Shown: one piece after another, positions 41,208 through 50,733 of the stretch
How positions within the stretch are numbered: position 1 is the first letter of the stretch
Layout: each line of letters opens with the position of its first letter
Assembly (NCBI GenBank): GCA_001896885.1
Contig: MKRJ01000037.1
Coordinates: 1 to 64,000, forward strand
DNA: 64,000 nucleotides
Direction: 5' to 3'
DNA from: Rhizobiales bacterium 65-79
GTDB taxonomy: Bacteria; Pseudomonadota; Alphaproteobacteria; Rhizobiales; Rhizobiaceae
The notes under the pieces: generated by a model
Databases searched by the model: none
The model's input: the letters and a program-made list of their open reading frames with translations, nothing else
Told to the model about the DNA's origin: nothing
Made by a program: the position numbers and the translations under genes

Positions 41208-42356
41208 ATGAGCGCCGAAAGCCAGGTGTCCGCCGTGACGACCGCAAAGACGGTTGCCGACATCGAGCCCGAGCCGGTTGCCGGCGGCGTGAGCCGCGCG
41301 GTGCCGAGGCTGCTCGCCGGCATTTTCCTGATCCTCGCCATCTATGCGCTCTATTTCGCCAAGGACTTCTTCATGCCGGTCGTTCTGGCGTTCCTGCTGA
41401 CGCTGACGCTCACCCCGATCGTGCGCTTCTTCCGCAAGCGCGGCGTGCCGGCGCCGGTTTCGGCCACGCTTCTGGTGGTCGCCTTCGGCCTCGGCGTCGC
41501 CCTGCTCGGCTATCTGGTCAGCGGCCCGGTCGTCACGCTCTTCGACGAGGCGCCGCGCATCGGCAGGGAATTGCAGCAGCGGCTGGCCGACGTCCGGACT
41601 CCGCTCGACCGCATCCTGCAGGCTTCCAAGCAGGTCGACGACGTTTCCAATCCGGTCGAGCAGCCCGGCGTCCAGCATGTCGTCGTGGAACAGCCGGGCG
41701 TACTCACCCGGGCGGCGAGCAACCTCGCTTCCGTCGCCACCTCGGCGGCGATCACGCTGATCCTGGCGCTCTTCCTGCTCGCTTCCGGCACGTTGTTCTA
41801 CGAGAAGATCGTGCAGTCCTTCCCGCTTTTGAGCGACAAGAAGCGGGCGCTGAGGGTCGTCTACGACGTCGAGCGGGAGATATCCCGCTATCTGCTCACC
41901 ATATCGCTGATCAATTGCGGGCTCGGCGGGCTTGTCGGGCTCGGCCTCTGGGTGATCGGCATGCCGGACCCGCTGGTCTGGGGCGTCGCGGCGGCGCTCC
42001 TCAACTTCCTGCCCTATGTCGGCGCGCTGACGGGTATCGTGACGGTCGGCATCGTGTCGCTGGTCAGTTTCCAGTCCTTCGGCTACGCGCTGGTGGCGCC
42101 GCTCTTCTATTTCGCCTGCACCGTACTAGAAGGCCAGTTCCTGACGCCGACGATCCTCGGTCGCCGGCTGGAGCTCAATTCCGTCTCGATCTTCATCGCG
42201 CTCGCCTTCTGGACATGGCTGTGGGGCGCGATCGGCACGCTTATTGCGGTGCCGCTGCTCGTCGTGATCAAGGTCTTCTGCGACCATTTCGAGGGACTGC
42301 AGCATCTCGGCAATTTCCTCTCCGCCCAGCAGCAGGCCGCCGAGGACGAAGAGTAG
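41208..42356 (+). CDS. AI-2E family transporter (PerM/YdiK-like)
   Basis: This 382-residue membrane protein has about eight helices in the typical arrangement: two N-terminal helices (about 32-50 and 57-75), a third near 80-100, a soluble middle region with a Val/Pro-rich linker, then the C-terminal block with NCGLGGLVGLGLWVIGMPDP and NFLPYVGALTG. The PxxG motif (LPYVGA) is characteristic. Some members export autoinducer-2 or sodium, most are uncharacterised. ATG 41208 has GGGGGAG 8 bases upstream. It converges on the gluconokinase gene with 5 bp between stops. Confidence 0.88.
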   Translation: MSAESQVSAVTTAKTVADIEPEPVAGGVSRAVPRLLAGIFLILAIYALYFAKDFFMPVVLAFLLTLTLTPIVRFFRKRGVPAPVSATLLVVAFGLGVALLGYLVSGPVVTLFDEAPRIGRELQQRLADVRTPLDRILQASKQVDDVSNPVEQPGVQHVVVEQPGVLTRAASNLASVATSAAITLILALFLLASGTLFYEKIVQSFPLLSDKKRALRVVYDVEREISRYLLTISLINCGLGGLVGLGLWVIGMPDPLVWGVAAALLNFLPYVGALTGIVTVGIVSLVSFQSFGYALVAPLFYFACTVLEGQFLTPTILGRRLELNSVSIFIALAFWTWLWGAIGTLIAVPLLVVIKVFCDHFEGLQHLGNFLSAQQQAAEDEE

Positions 42357-42361
42357 GCGGC

Positions 42362-42913
42362 CTACGCCCGCGCCCTGCCGTGTGCCTCGCGCTCGAGGAA
42401 TTCCCGGGCTGCCGCGACCAGCCTCGACACGTCCTCCGTGCCGTCCAGCGTGATGCCGGCTTCGTCGGGCTCGAGCGGCTGCAGGTCGGCGAACTGGCTG
42501 TCGATCAGGCTGGCCGGCATGAAATGCCCCTTGCGGCCGGATACGCGACCCCGCGCGGTCTCCTTGTCGATGGAAAGATGCAGGAAGACGACGTCCGGGC
42601 AATGCCGCCTCAGCCTGTCGCGATAGATGCGCTTCAGCGCCGAGCAGGCCGTGGCGGCGCCGTCGCCCTCTTCCGCCATCTCGGCGAGCTTCCTGCCGAT
42701 CGCATCCAGCCAGCCGGCGCGATGCGCGTCGTCGAGCGGCTTGCCGCTCGACATCAGCGCGATGTTCTCCGGCGGATGGAACTTGTCGCCTTCGATGAAG
42801 GGCACGCCGATCGCCTTCGCCAGCCTTTCGCCGACGAAGGTCTTGCCGCAGCCGCTGACCCCCATGATCACGGCGATCGGCTTTCTGGTCCCCGGCCCCC
42901 TCTTTTCGTCCAT
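42362..42913 (-). CDS. gntK: Gluconokinase
   Basis: This 183-residue P-loop kinase phosphorylates gluconate to 6-phosphogluconate. Walker A is MGVSGCGKTF, followed by the substrate region EGDKFHPPENIALMSSGKPL and DDAHRAGWL, and then GRKGHFMPASLIDSQFADLQ, all typical of the GntK/IdnK family. The longer frame (to 43381) is a shadow of the glucoamylase gene. It starts 44 bp downstream of the glucoamylase gene on the same strand, which suggests a joint path from glucan to glucose, gluconate and the Entner-Doudoroff/pentose phosphate routes (inference). Confidence 0.92.
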   Translation of the reverse strand: MDEKRGPGTRKPIAVIMGVSGCGKTFVGERLAKAIGVPFIEGDKFHPPENIALMSSGKPLDDAHRAGWLDAIGRKLAEMAEEGDGAATACSALKRIYRDRLRRHCPDVVFLHLSIDKETARGRVSGRKGHFMPASLIDSQFADLQPLEPDEAGITLDGTEDVSRLVAAAREFLEREAHGRARA

Positions 42914-42956
42914 GAATCCGCTCCCCGCTCGGTGCCGTACTTTCTCTTCCGCGCCG

Positions 42957-45374
42957 TCAGGCCGGCTTTTCGATACGGACGGAGAAGTCGACATTCTCCC
43001 AATGGCCGGCTTCGGTCCAGAAGAAGGTAAAGTCAATCGCCGCGCCCGCCGCCAGCGCCTCGGCGGGCAGATCGGCGACATGGAGACCGAAGAGGTTCTC
43101 CGCCGTCCCGGTGTCGCGGACACTCGCCCAGCCGTCGATGCTCCAGTGGATCCGCGCCGGCGCCAGGACCTCGATGCGCAGCTTCTTGCCGGCCGGCATG
43201 GAGCGTATCTTGTTGTTGAAGCGCCATGACCGGTAGGAGGAGGTGGTCCTGTTCTCGATATAGCGCTTCCTTGCGTGCGGCGGCATGTCGAACACCGCTC
43301 CGTCGCTAAGCGAGCGCAGGAGCTTGACATGCTCCGAATGCGCCCACACCAGCGGCATGGCACTGCCGGCCGGGCCGCCATGCCTGAGCTCGCGCTCGGG
43401 CAGGTCGGGGCCGTCCCAAATCTGTTCGGGGATCAGGCCGCCGGGGCCCGAAGAGGCTTCCATGGTCGCGAGCAGCTTCCGTGCGGCGGTCTCCCGGCCG
43501 GCGGCCAGCTCGTAATGCGCGCGTTCGCCGGCAAGCAGGGGCCATGAGCGCCCGACGCCGGTGCCGTCGAAAGGCGAGCCGTCCTCGTGCTCGCCATAGC
43601 CATCGCCGGTATAGCGATGCCAGAGCGGGCCCTGGGGCAGGTCGTGGCGCAGGGTGGCGTCGATGACCTTCACCGTATCGACGATACGCGGATCGTCGGC
43701 GGCGCGCAGGCCGAAGCGCACCAGGGCAAGCGCGTCCGGGCTGACGATTTGCCACTCCGCCTGCCGCGCGTCGGCGGGCGGACGGTTCTTGATCGGCACG
43801 AAGCCATCCTTCGGCGACGCGGCATCGGCCGTATCCGGTGCGGCGACCCGGACATAATAGCCGTCGACCCCGAGTTCCGAGCATGTCTGCGTGTCGCGGA
43901 CGTAAAGCCAGCGTTCGATCTGCTCATTCCAGCAATCGGCGGTCTCGCGCGCGAACGGCGCCGCCTCGGCCCTGCCGCAGCGTTCCAGGAGGTCGGCCGC
44001 CGCCAGAAGCGCGGCGATCTCCGCGGCAAGCGTGAAAGGCGTATAGCCGGCGTCCTCCTCCCAGCGGTCCTCGCCGGTCACCGGGCCGTTCTGGAGGATG
44101 AAGGCAGTCGCCTTCAGGATCATTTCCGCGAAGCTTTCGAGCGCCGCCTGGGAGAGACGATCCTCGCGATGGAGCGCATCCGCCAGCAGGATCGGTAGCG
44201 CCGTCTCGTCCATCTGGATGCCGCCCCAATAGGCGGTGCCGTCGAGCCACGCGTTTTGCGGCCAGTGGCCGTCGGCCTCCTGGATGGTGCGCAGATAGGA
44301 AAGGATGGCGAGCGCATCCTTCGCCGCGCCGGCCGCCAGGAACCCCCCGGCCGTCTCGACTAGGTCGCGCGGCCACACGAGATGGTAGCCGCCGAGGTCT
44401 TCGTCGCCCTTCGAGAAGCCCCAGGGAATGGAGAGGCTTGCCACCGCGGCTCCCGGAAAGCCGAGCGGACGGTGGGCGGCGAGCACCGCCGTGCTGACGC
44501 GATAGTTGTTGAGCCCGTCCCTGTCCTTGCCGTCGAGCGGAAGCAGCTCGCTCTGCCAGCCGCGCCAGCCTTTCACATAGGCTTCGGCGGCCGGTTCGAA
44601 GCCGGCCTGCAGCGAGGCGAGCGCGTTGTAGCCGGCCTCCTCCGGCGACGGACCGAAGGCAAGCGCCAGAAGCGCCTTGCCGCCATTGCCGGCCGAGAAG
44701 CCGATCTCGCCGGTCAGCGCGATGTTCCCGTTTTCCGCGCGCTGGTATTCCGGCTCCAGTCGCCCGCGGCGGTTGAGCTGCTGCCAGCCGTCGGAAACGC
44801 CGACATAACCGGCCGAGCACGCCCCCCACGGCGCGGTCGAGGCGAGCGCCAGCGACATTCCGCCGCTGCCTGATGCGAACAGCATGCGCGTGCCCTTGTA
44901 GTCGCCGACCCAGCCTGTGTTGCCCATGCCGGCATTGACCAGATGCGGCGCCAGAAGCGCATGGACGCGATAGTCTTCGAGCGTGCCGGTGAGCGGCGTG
45001 AATATGGTCTCCTGGAGCACGGTCGGTCGTTCCGGATCGACGATGATGTGTTTTTCGATCCGGTAACTGCCGTCCTCCGCGGTGTTGACGAGGCGATAGG
45101 CGGGAACGCCGTCCTCCCAGGGCTCGACCCGATGCTTCGCATGGCGTTTTTCCTCGGAAAACGCGCCGTTCCTGCCGATCACGATCAGGCCCATGTCGCG
45201 CGTGCAGGCCTTGTCGACGCGCGGATAATAGATCTCGTTGAGGATGCCGTGGCTGATGGTGAACCATACCCGGCAGGCAGGCGTCAGCGCCGTTCCGACG
45301 CCGCTCTTGGCACTCGAGGTCCAGCGTGCCGCGATGCCCGGGGCGCCGGGCGCCATCTGCTCGATATTTGCCAT
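42957..45374 (-). CDS. Glucan 1,4-alpha-glucosidase (glucoamylase, GH15)
   Basis: This 805-residue glycoside hydrolase has an N-terminal beta-sandwich (about 1-270, the glucodextranase-type N domain) and an alpha/alpha-barrel GH15 domain (about 290-690) with the general acid in RWEEDAGYTPF (Glu439/Glu440) and the general base in LIPEQIWDG (Glu650). A small C-terminal beta region (about 700-805) follows. It removes glucose from the non-reducing ends of alpha-glucans. No signal peptide is visible, so it probably acts on cytoplasmic glycogen-like or imported oligosaccharides. GGGAGAACC lies upstream of the ATG. The gluconokinase gene follows; the hydantoinase gene is divergent. Confidence 0.93.
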   Translation of the reverse strand: MANIEQMAPGAPGIAARWTSSAKSGVGTALTPACRVWFTISHGILNEIYYPRVDKACTRDMGLIVIGRNGAFSEEKRHAKHRVEPWEDGVPAYRLVNTAEDGSYRIEKHIIVDPERPTVLQETIFTPLTGTLEDYRVHALLAPHLVNAGMGNTGWVGDYKGTRMLFASGSGGMSLALASTAPWGACSAGYVGVSDGWQQLNRRGRLEPEYQRAENGNIALTGEIGFSAGNGGKALLALAFGPSPEEAGYNALASLQAGFEPAAEAYVKGWRGWQSELLPLDGKDRDGLNNYRVSTAVLAAHRPLGFPGAAVASLSIPWGFSKGDEDLGGYHLVWPRDLVETAGGFLAAGAAKDALAILSYLRTIQEADGHWPQNAWLDGTAYWGGIQMDETALPILLADALHREDRLSQAALESFAEMILKATAFILQNGPVTGEDRWEEDAGYTPFTLAAEIAALLAAADLLERCGRAEAAPFARETADCWNEQIERWLYVRDTQTCSELGVDGYYVRVAAPDTADAASPKDGFVPIKNRPPADARQAEWQIVSPDALALVRFGLRAADDPRIVDTVKVIDATLRHDLPQGPLWHRYTGDGYGEHEDGSPFDGTGVGRSWPLLAGERAHYELAAGRETAARKLLATMEASSGPGGLIPEQIWDGPDLPERELRHGGPAGSAMPLVWAHSEHVKLLRSLSDGAVFDMPPHARKRYIENRTTSSYRSWRFNNKIRSMPAGKKLRIEVLAPARIHWSIDGWASVRDTGTAENLFGLHVADLPAEALAAGAAIDFTFFWTEAGHWENVDFSVRIEKPA

Positions 45375-45510
45375 GGAGCGGTTCTCCCGGCTCTTCCTAG
45401 GCCATCAGGGCCGTCCCTTTCAACCCGAGGCCCGGCTCTGGACCATCGGTCCGGTCTTGTGACGTGGTCGTTTTGCGCTAAAGGGGTGGTTTCCGATCCA
45501 GGCTCTTCCC

Positions 45511-47556
45511 ATGCACTCTCCCGCACCGTCCCGGTCCGATCCGCCTTCGGCAGGCCCCGTCTTCCTGGGCATCGACACCGGAGGCACCTATACCGACGCC
45601 GTGCTCTGGCGCGACGACGGGTCGGCCGGGATGGTGCTCGCCAAGGCCAAGGCGCTGACGACGCGGCACGATCTCGCCGTCGGCATCTCCGGCGCCGTCG
45701 ACGCCGTGCTCGCCAAGGCTGGCATCGATCCGGCAGCGATCAAGCTCGTCTCCATGTCCACCACGCTCGCCACCAACGCGCTGGTCGAGGGACAGGGCGG
45801 CCGCGCGGCGCTGGTCATGATCGGCTTCGGCGAAGCGGAACTGGCGCGCGACGGGCTGGGCTCGGCGCTCGGCTCCGACCCGGTGATCTTCTGTCCGGGC
45901 GGCCACGACGTCCACGGCAATGCCGTCGATCTCGAACTTTCGCCGCTCGCGGCCGCGCTGCCGGAACTGGCCGAGACAGTCTCGGGCTTCGCGGTCTGCG
46001 CCTATTTCGCGACACGCAACCCCGAGCACGAGATTGCCGCCCGCGATCTCATCCGCGAGCGGACGGGCCTGCCCGTCACCGCCAGCCATGAACTGTCGGC
46101 GAAACTCGGCGGCCCCCGCCGTGCGCTGACCACGCTTCTCAACGCCCGGCTGATCGCCATGATCGACCGGCTGGTCGCCGCCACGGAAGGCTTTCTCGAT
46201 GCGCGCGGCATCGCCGCACCGCTGATGGTGGTGCGCGGCGACGGCGCGCTGGTTTCCGCGGCTTTCGCTCGCCAGCGGCCGATCGAGACCATCCTGTCGG
46301 GCCCCGCCGCCAGCATCGTCGGCGCCCGCCACATGACCGGCCTCGACAATGCCGTCGTCTCGGACATCGGCGGCACGACCACCGACGTCGCCGTGCTCGA
46401 TCATGGCCGGCCGCGCCTCGACCCGGAAGGCGCAATGGTCGGCGGCTTCCGTACCATGGTCGAGGCTGTCGCCATGCATACGTTCGGCCTGGGAGGCGAT
46501 TCCGAAGTATCGCTCGACGAGCGCATCCTGGTGCCGCGCCTGAAGCTCGGGCCGCGCCGGCTGGTGCCGCTGGCGCTCGCCGGCATGATGCACGGCAAGG
46601 TAATTCACACGGAACTGGAACGGCAGTTGCGGGCGCCGAATCCGAGCCGCCTCGACGGCCGCTTCGCCTTCCGCACCGGCGTGCCGGAACGGCTGGCCGC
46701 CGGGCTGAGCCGGCCGGAGGCAAGGCTCTATCAGGAGATTACCGCGCAGCCGCGGCCGTTCGATACGCTGCTCGTCTCGAACGCGCAGAACGCCACGCTC
46801 AACCGGCTGGTCGCGCGCGGGCTCGTCCACATCGTCGGCTTCACGCCCTCCGACGCGGCGCATGTCCTCGGCCGGCAGTCGAACTGGGATGCGGACGCCG
46901 CGCGTCTCGGCGCCGAGCTTTTCGCGCGCCGGCGCGATGCCCATGGCCAGCCTATCGCAACGTCGCCCGAAGCGATCTCCGAACGTGTCCTGCGCACGGT
47001 GACGCGCTGGTCGGCCGAATGCATCTTGGAGACGGCGTTTGCCGAGGACGGGCTGGACGGCGCGGCGACCGTCGCCCATGCCTTGGTGCAGCGTGCCGTC
47101 GATGCCAGGCCCGGCATCGTCGGGCTGACGGTCGCGCTCGACCGGCCGGCGATCGGGCTCGGCGCCTCCGCGCCGCTCCACTATGCCGGTCTGCCGTCGA
47201 TCATCGGCAATCAGTGCATCGTACCGCCGGACGCCGACGTCGCCAACGCGCTCGGTGCCGTGGTCGGTCAGGTGCGGGTCATGGTCGAGGCGCTGGTCAG
47301 CCAGCCCGAGGAGGGCGTCTTTCGGCTCTCCTGCGGCGAGACCATGGTCGATTTCGACGAAGAGGAGCAGGCGGTGGCGGCCGCCGAGAAGGAGGCGCGC
47401 GCCATAGCCGCCGCCCGCGCGCTTCAGGCCGGAACCGACGATGCCGAGATCGCCGTCGCCATCGACTTTCACGTCTCGACGGTGGAGGGAAGACGGATGT
47501 TCGTCGAGGCGCGTATCGTGGCGACGGCTTCGGGCCGCCCGCGCATCGCGGCATGA
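45511..47556 (+). CDS. Hydantoinase/oxoprolinase family protein (HyuA-like)
   Basis: This 681-residue protein has the actin/HSP70-like ATP fold of the hydantoinase A family: GIDTGGTYTDAVLW at the N-terminus, the STTLATNALVEG motif, and DIGGTTTDVAVLDHGRP in the HydA domain. Members hydrolyse hydantoins, 5-oxoproline, caprolactam or N-methylhydantoin with ATP, or carboxylate acetone. Usually a HyuB partner (about 550-600 aa) is encoded next to it; none is present here. There is no evident ribosome binding site pattern that changes the start. The real substrate is unknown. Confidence 0.87.
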   Translation: MHSPAPSRSDPPSAGPVFLGIDTGGTYTDAVLWRDDGSAGMVLAKAKALTTRHDLAVGISGAVDAVLAKAGIDPAAIKLVSMSTTLATNALVEGQGGRAALVMIGFGEAELARDGLGSALGSDPVIFCPGGHDVHGNAVDLELSPLAAALPELAETVSGFAVCAYFATRNPEHEIAARDLIRERTGLPVTASHELSAKLGGPRRALTTLLNARLIAMIDRLVAATEGFLDARGIAAPLMVVRGDGALVSAAFARQRPIETILSGPAASIVGARHMTGLDNAVVSDIGGTTTDVAVLDHGRPRLDPEGAMVGGFRTMVEAVAMHTFGLGGDSEVSLDERILVPRLKLGPRRLVPLALAGMMHGKVIHTELERQLRAPNPSRLDGRFAFRTGVPERLAAGLSRPEARLYQEITAQPRPFDTLLVSNAQNATLNRLVARGLVHIVGFTPSDAAHVLGRQSNWDADAARLGAELFARRRDAHGQPIATSPEAISERVLRTVTRWSAECILETAFAEDGLDGAATVAHALVQRAVDARPGIVGLTVALDRPAIGLGASAPLHYAGLPSIIGNQCIVPPDADVANALGAVVGQVRVMVEALVSQPEEGVFRLSCGETMVDFDEEEQAVAAAEKEARAIAAARALQAGTDDAEIAVAIDFHVSTVEGRRMFVEARIVATASGRPRIAA

Positions 47557-47652
47557 AGCGCCGTTGAACTTCCGAGGAATTGACCCCTCCGCCACATCAT
47601 GATTGAAGCCATGCCCATGGATGCGCCCTTTATAGCTCCCAGGAGAATGAAA

Positions 47653-49833
47653 ATGACTGAACGCGTCGGGATCGACGGATTGCAGATTGCCCGGCCGCTT
47701 CACGATTTCGTCGTCAACGAAGCGATCCCCGGCACCGGCGTCGATCCGGCGCGGTTCTGGTCCGAATTCTCCGCCATCGTCCACGACCTCGCGCCGAAGA
47801 ATAGGGCGCTGCTTGCCCGCCGCGACGAGCTGCAGGCGAAAATCGATGCCTGGCACAGGGAACACGGCGCGCCTTCGGACCTCGCCGCCTACCAGAAATT
47901 CCTCTCCGACATCGGCTATCTGCTGCCCGAAGGACCGGATTTCGCCGTGGCGACGGAAAACGTCGATCCTGAGATCGCCGTCGTCGCCGGTCCGCAGCTC
48001 GTCGTGCCGGTGACGAACGCGCGTTATGCGCTGAACGCCGCCAATGCCCGCTGGGGCTCGCTCTACGACGCGCTCTACGGCACCGACGCCATTCCCGAGA
48101 CGGACGGCGCGGAGAAGGGCAAGGGCTACAATCCGATACGCGGCGGGAAGGTGATCGCCTGGGCGCGCGACTTCCTCGACGAAAGCGCGCCCCTTGCGGG
48201 CGCGAGCTGGAAAGACGCCGAAGGCCTTTCGGTCGCCGGCGGCACGCTCCGGGTGAAGACGGCTTCCGGCGAGAAAGGCCTGGCCGACAAGGCGCAGTTC
48301 GCCGGCTATACGGGCGAGGCCTCCGCGCCGTCGTCAATCCTGCTCAAGCGTCACGGCCTCCATGTCGAGATCGTCATCGATCGCGGCCATCCGATCGGCA
48401 GGACCGACAGGGCGGGCATCGCCGATCTGGTGCTGGAAGCGGCGATGACCACGATCCAGGACTGCGAGGATTCGGTTGCCGCCGTCGATGCCGAGGACAA
48501 GGTCCTTGCCTATGGCAACTGGCTCGGCCTGATGAAGGGCGATCTGGCCGAGAGCTTCGAGAAGGGCGGCCGGACGATGACCCGCCGCCTCAATCCGGAT
48601 CGCGAATATACCGCGCCGGACGGTTCCAGGCTCGTGCTTCCCGGCCGCTCGCTGATGCTGGTGAGGAATGTCGGCCACCTGATGACCAATCCGGCGATCC
48701 TCGACCGCGACGGCAACGAGGTTCCCGAAGGCGTCATGGACGCGATGATCACGGCGCTGATCGCGCTCCACGACATAGGTCCGAACGGCCGCCGCGCCAA
48801 TTCCCGCGCCGGCTCGATGTATGTGGTGAAGCCGAAGATGCACGGGCCCGACGAGGTAGCGTTTGCCGTCGAGCTCTTCAGCCGCGTCGAGAAGGCGCTC
48901 GGCATGAAGCCCGACACGATGAAGATGGGCATCATGGACGAGGAGCGCCGCACGACGGTCAATCTCAAGGAATGCATCCGCGCCGCGAAGGATCGCGTCG
49001 TCTTCATCAACACCGGCTTCCTCGACCGCACTGGCGACGAGATCCATACCTCGATGGAAGCCGGGCCGATGATCCGCAAGGGCGACATGAAGAAGGCCGC
49101 CTGGATCAACGCCTACGAGGCCTGGAACGTCGATATCGGGCTCGAATGCGGGCTTTCCGGCCACGCCCAGATCGGCAAGGGCATGTGGGCGATGCCCGAC
49201 ATGATGGCCGCGATGCTGGAGGAGAAGATCGCCCAGCCCAGGGCCGGCGCCAATACCGCCTGGGTGCCCTCGCCGACCGCCGCGACGCTGCATGCGACGC
49301 ACTATCACAAGGTCGATGTGCGCGCCGTGCAGGAGAAGCTGAAGGGCCGGCCGCGCGCGAAGCTCGACGACATTCTGTCCGTGCCGGTCGCCGTCCGTCC
49401 GAACTGGACGCCCGAGGAGATCCAGAAGGAGCTTGACAACAACGCGCAGGGCATTCTCGGCTATGTCGTGCGCTGGATCGAAGAGGGCGTCGGCTGCTCC
49501 AAGGTGCCGGACATCAACGATGTCGGGCTGATGGAGGACCGCGCCACCCTGCGCATTTCCTCCCAGCATATCGCGAACTGGCTCCATCACGGCGTCTGCA
49601 GCGAAGAGCAGGTGATGAAGACGATGAAGCGCATGGCCGCCGTGGTCGATCGCCAAAATGCGGGCGATCCGCTTTATCGGCCGATGGCGGCGGATTTCGA
49701 AAATTCCATCGCCTTCAAGGCTGCCTGCGACCTCGTCTTCAAGGGCCGCACGCAGCCGAGCGGCTATACCGAGCCGATCCTGCACGCGCGCCGGCTGGAA
49801 CTGAAGGCGAAGGAGGGAAGCCGCGCTTCCTGA
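47653..49833 (+). CDS. glcB: Malate synthase G
   Basis: This 726-residue single-chain enzyme condenses glyoxylate and acetyl-CoA to malate. The length and the family segments fit isoform [48 protein letters not shown], and the catalytic-domain stretch [20 protein letters not shown] with [16 protein letters not shown] start at the second of two close ATGs (47653) because AGGAG is then 7 bases away; the ATG at 47647 is too near the site. It allows growth on glycolate, glyoxylate or C2 compounds. No glcDEF or aceA gene is adjacent. Confidence 0.96.
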   Translation: MTERVGIDGLQIARPLHDFVVNEAIPGTGVDPARFWSEFSAIVHDLAPKNRALLARRDELQAKIDAWHREHGAPSDLAAYQKFLSDIGYLLPEGPDFAVATENVDPEIAVVAGPQLVVPVTNARYALNAANARWGSLYDALYGTDAIPETDGAEKGKGYNPIRGGKVIAWARDFLDESAPLAGASWKDAEGLSVAGGTLRVKTASGEKGLADKAQFAGYTGEASAPSSILLKRHGLHVEIVIDRGHPIGRTDRAGIADLVLEAAMTTIQDCEDSVAAVDAEDKVLAYGNWLGLMKGDLAESFEKGGRTMTRRLNPDREYTAPDGSRLVLPGRSLMLVRNVGHLMTNPAILDRDGNEVPEGVMDAMITALIALHDIGPNGRRANSRAGSMYVVKPKMHGPDEVAFAVELFSRVEKALGMKPDTMKMGIMDEERRTTVNLKECIRAAKDRVVFINTGFLDRTGDEIHTSMEAGPMIRKGDMKKAAWINAYEAWNVDIGLECGLSGHAQIGKGMWAMPDMMAAMLEEKIAQPRAGANTAWVPSPTAATLHATHYHKVDVRAVQEKLKGRPRAKLDDILSVPVAVRPNWTPEEIQKELDNNAQGILGYVVRWIEEGVGCSKVPDINDVGLMEDRATLRISSQHIANWLHHGVCSEEQVMKTMKRMAAVVDRQNAGDPLYRPMAADFENSIAFKAACDLVFKGRTQPSGYTEPILHARRLELKAKEGSRAS

Positions 49834-49852
49834 TATTCTTGGCGTTTCTCGA

Positions 49853-50013
49853 CACCCCCCTCTGTCCTGCCGGACATCTCCTCCTCAAGGGAGGAGATCA
49901 TCTGTCATCGCGGCCTTTGCCGACCTTCAGGGCTTCGGAACGAGGGGCAGGCAGAGCGGCCAGCGTAATCTCCCCCCTTGAGGGGGAGGTGTCCGGCAGG
50001 ACAGAGGGGGGTG
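49853..50013. repeat. 161-bp near-palindromic repeat element before tsaB
   Basis: Left arm CACCCCCCTCTGTCCTGCCG (from 49853) continues into GACATCTCCTCC; the right arm ends with CGGCAGGACAGAGGGGGGTG (to 50013), its exact inverse. Each arm contains a smaller hairpin (TCCTCCTCAAGGGAGGAGA; TCCCCCCTTGAGGGGGA). The centre is about 70 bp and itself contains GGCCTTTGCCGACC-type symmetric sequence. It is a rhizobial intergenic repeat placed between glcB and tsaB. Confidence 0.8.
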
Positions 50014-50035
50014 CGAAGGGGCGCCGATATCGGCC

Positions 50036-50722
50036 ATGATCCTCCTCGCCATCGACACCGCGGCGAATTTGTGCGCCGCCTGTGTTTATGACGGTGCAAC
50101 GGGCCGGGAACTCGGGCGCGAGGTGCTCGACATCGGCAAGGGCCATGCCGAGCGGCTGATCGGCGTGATCGACAGCGCGCTCGGGCGGGCCGGTATCGTC
50201 TACAAGGGCCTCGATCGCATCGGCGTCGCGATCGGCCCGGGATCGTTTACCGGCGTGCGCGTCGGCGTGGCGACCGCGCGCGGCCTGGCGCTGGCGCTTG
50301 GCATTCCCGCCGTTGGCGTCAACACGTTGGAGGCGCTCGCCGCCGAGGCGCATGCCGACTTTCCCGACAGGCCGATCCTTGCCGCGATCGACGGCAGGCG
50401 CGGCGATCTCTACTGCGCGGTGCATGCGCCGGACGGTGTTGTCCTTTCCGAACCGGCCGCCATCTCGGTCGTCGAGGCCGTTGCGCTTGCCCGCCGTCAC
50501 GATGCGGCGGTCGCCGGCAACGGCGCCGAGGCGGTTCTTGCCGAAGCCGGTGAGAAGCGGCCGCCCGATACCGGCCTGCGCGGGGCGACCGCCGACATAG
50601 GCTTCTATGCCCGCCTCGCCGCCGCCAGCGGGGCGACGAACGAAAAGCCGAAGCCGCTCTACCTGCGCGGGGCGGATGCGAAGCCGCAATCCGGCTTCGC
50701 GCTGGCGCGCGCCGGATCGTAG
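50036..50722 (+). CDS. tsaB: tRNA threonylcarbamoyladenosine biosynthesis protein TsaB
   Basis: This 228-residue ASKHA-fold protein supports TsaD in forming t6A37 in ANN-decoding tRNAs. It begins ILLAIDTAANLCAACVYD, has the conserved GIGPGSFTGVRVG-like motif (AIGPGSFTGVRVGVATARGL) and ends with YLRGADAKPQ, the Y-x-R-x-(A/P)-D ending of the family. It starts 23 bp after the palindromic element and lies 11 bp before rimI, the usual partner gene. The N-terminal phosphate-binding residues are weak, as normal in TsaB. Confidence 0.95.
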   Translation: MILLAIDTAANLCAACVYDGATGRELGREVLDIGKGHAERLIGVIDSALGRAGIVYKGLDRIGVAIGPGSFTGVRVGVATARGLALALGIPAVGVNTLEALAAEAHADFPDRPILAAIDGRRGDLYCAVHAPDGVVLSEPAAISVVEAVALARRHDAAVAGNGAEAVLAEAGEKRPPDTGLRGATADIGFYARLAAASGATNEKPKPLYLRGADAKPQSGFALARAGS

Positions 50723-50733
50723 CGAGGACCTCG

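Noticed and set aside
45478-47865. 795-codon open frame on the reverse strand
   Set aside because: It is antisense to the hydantoinase gene, has a His/Arg/Gly-rich composition without domains, and long antisense frames are expected in high-GC coding DNA.
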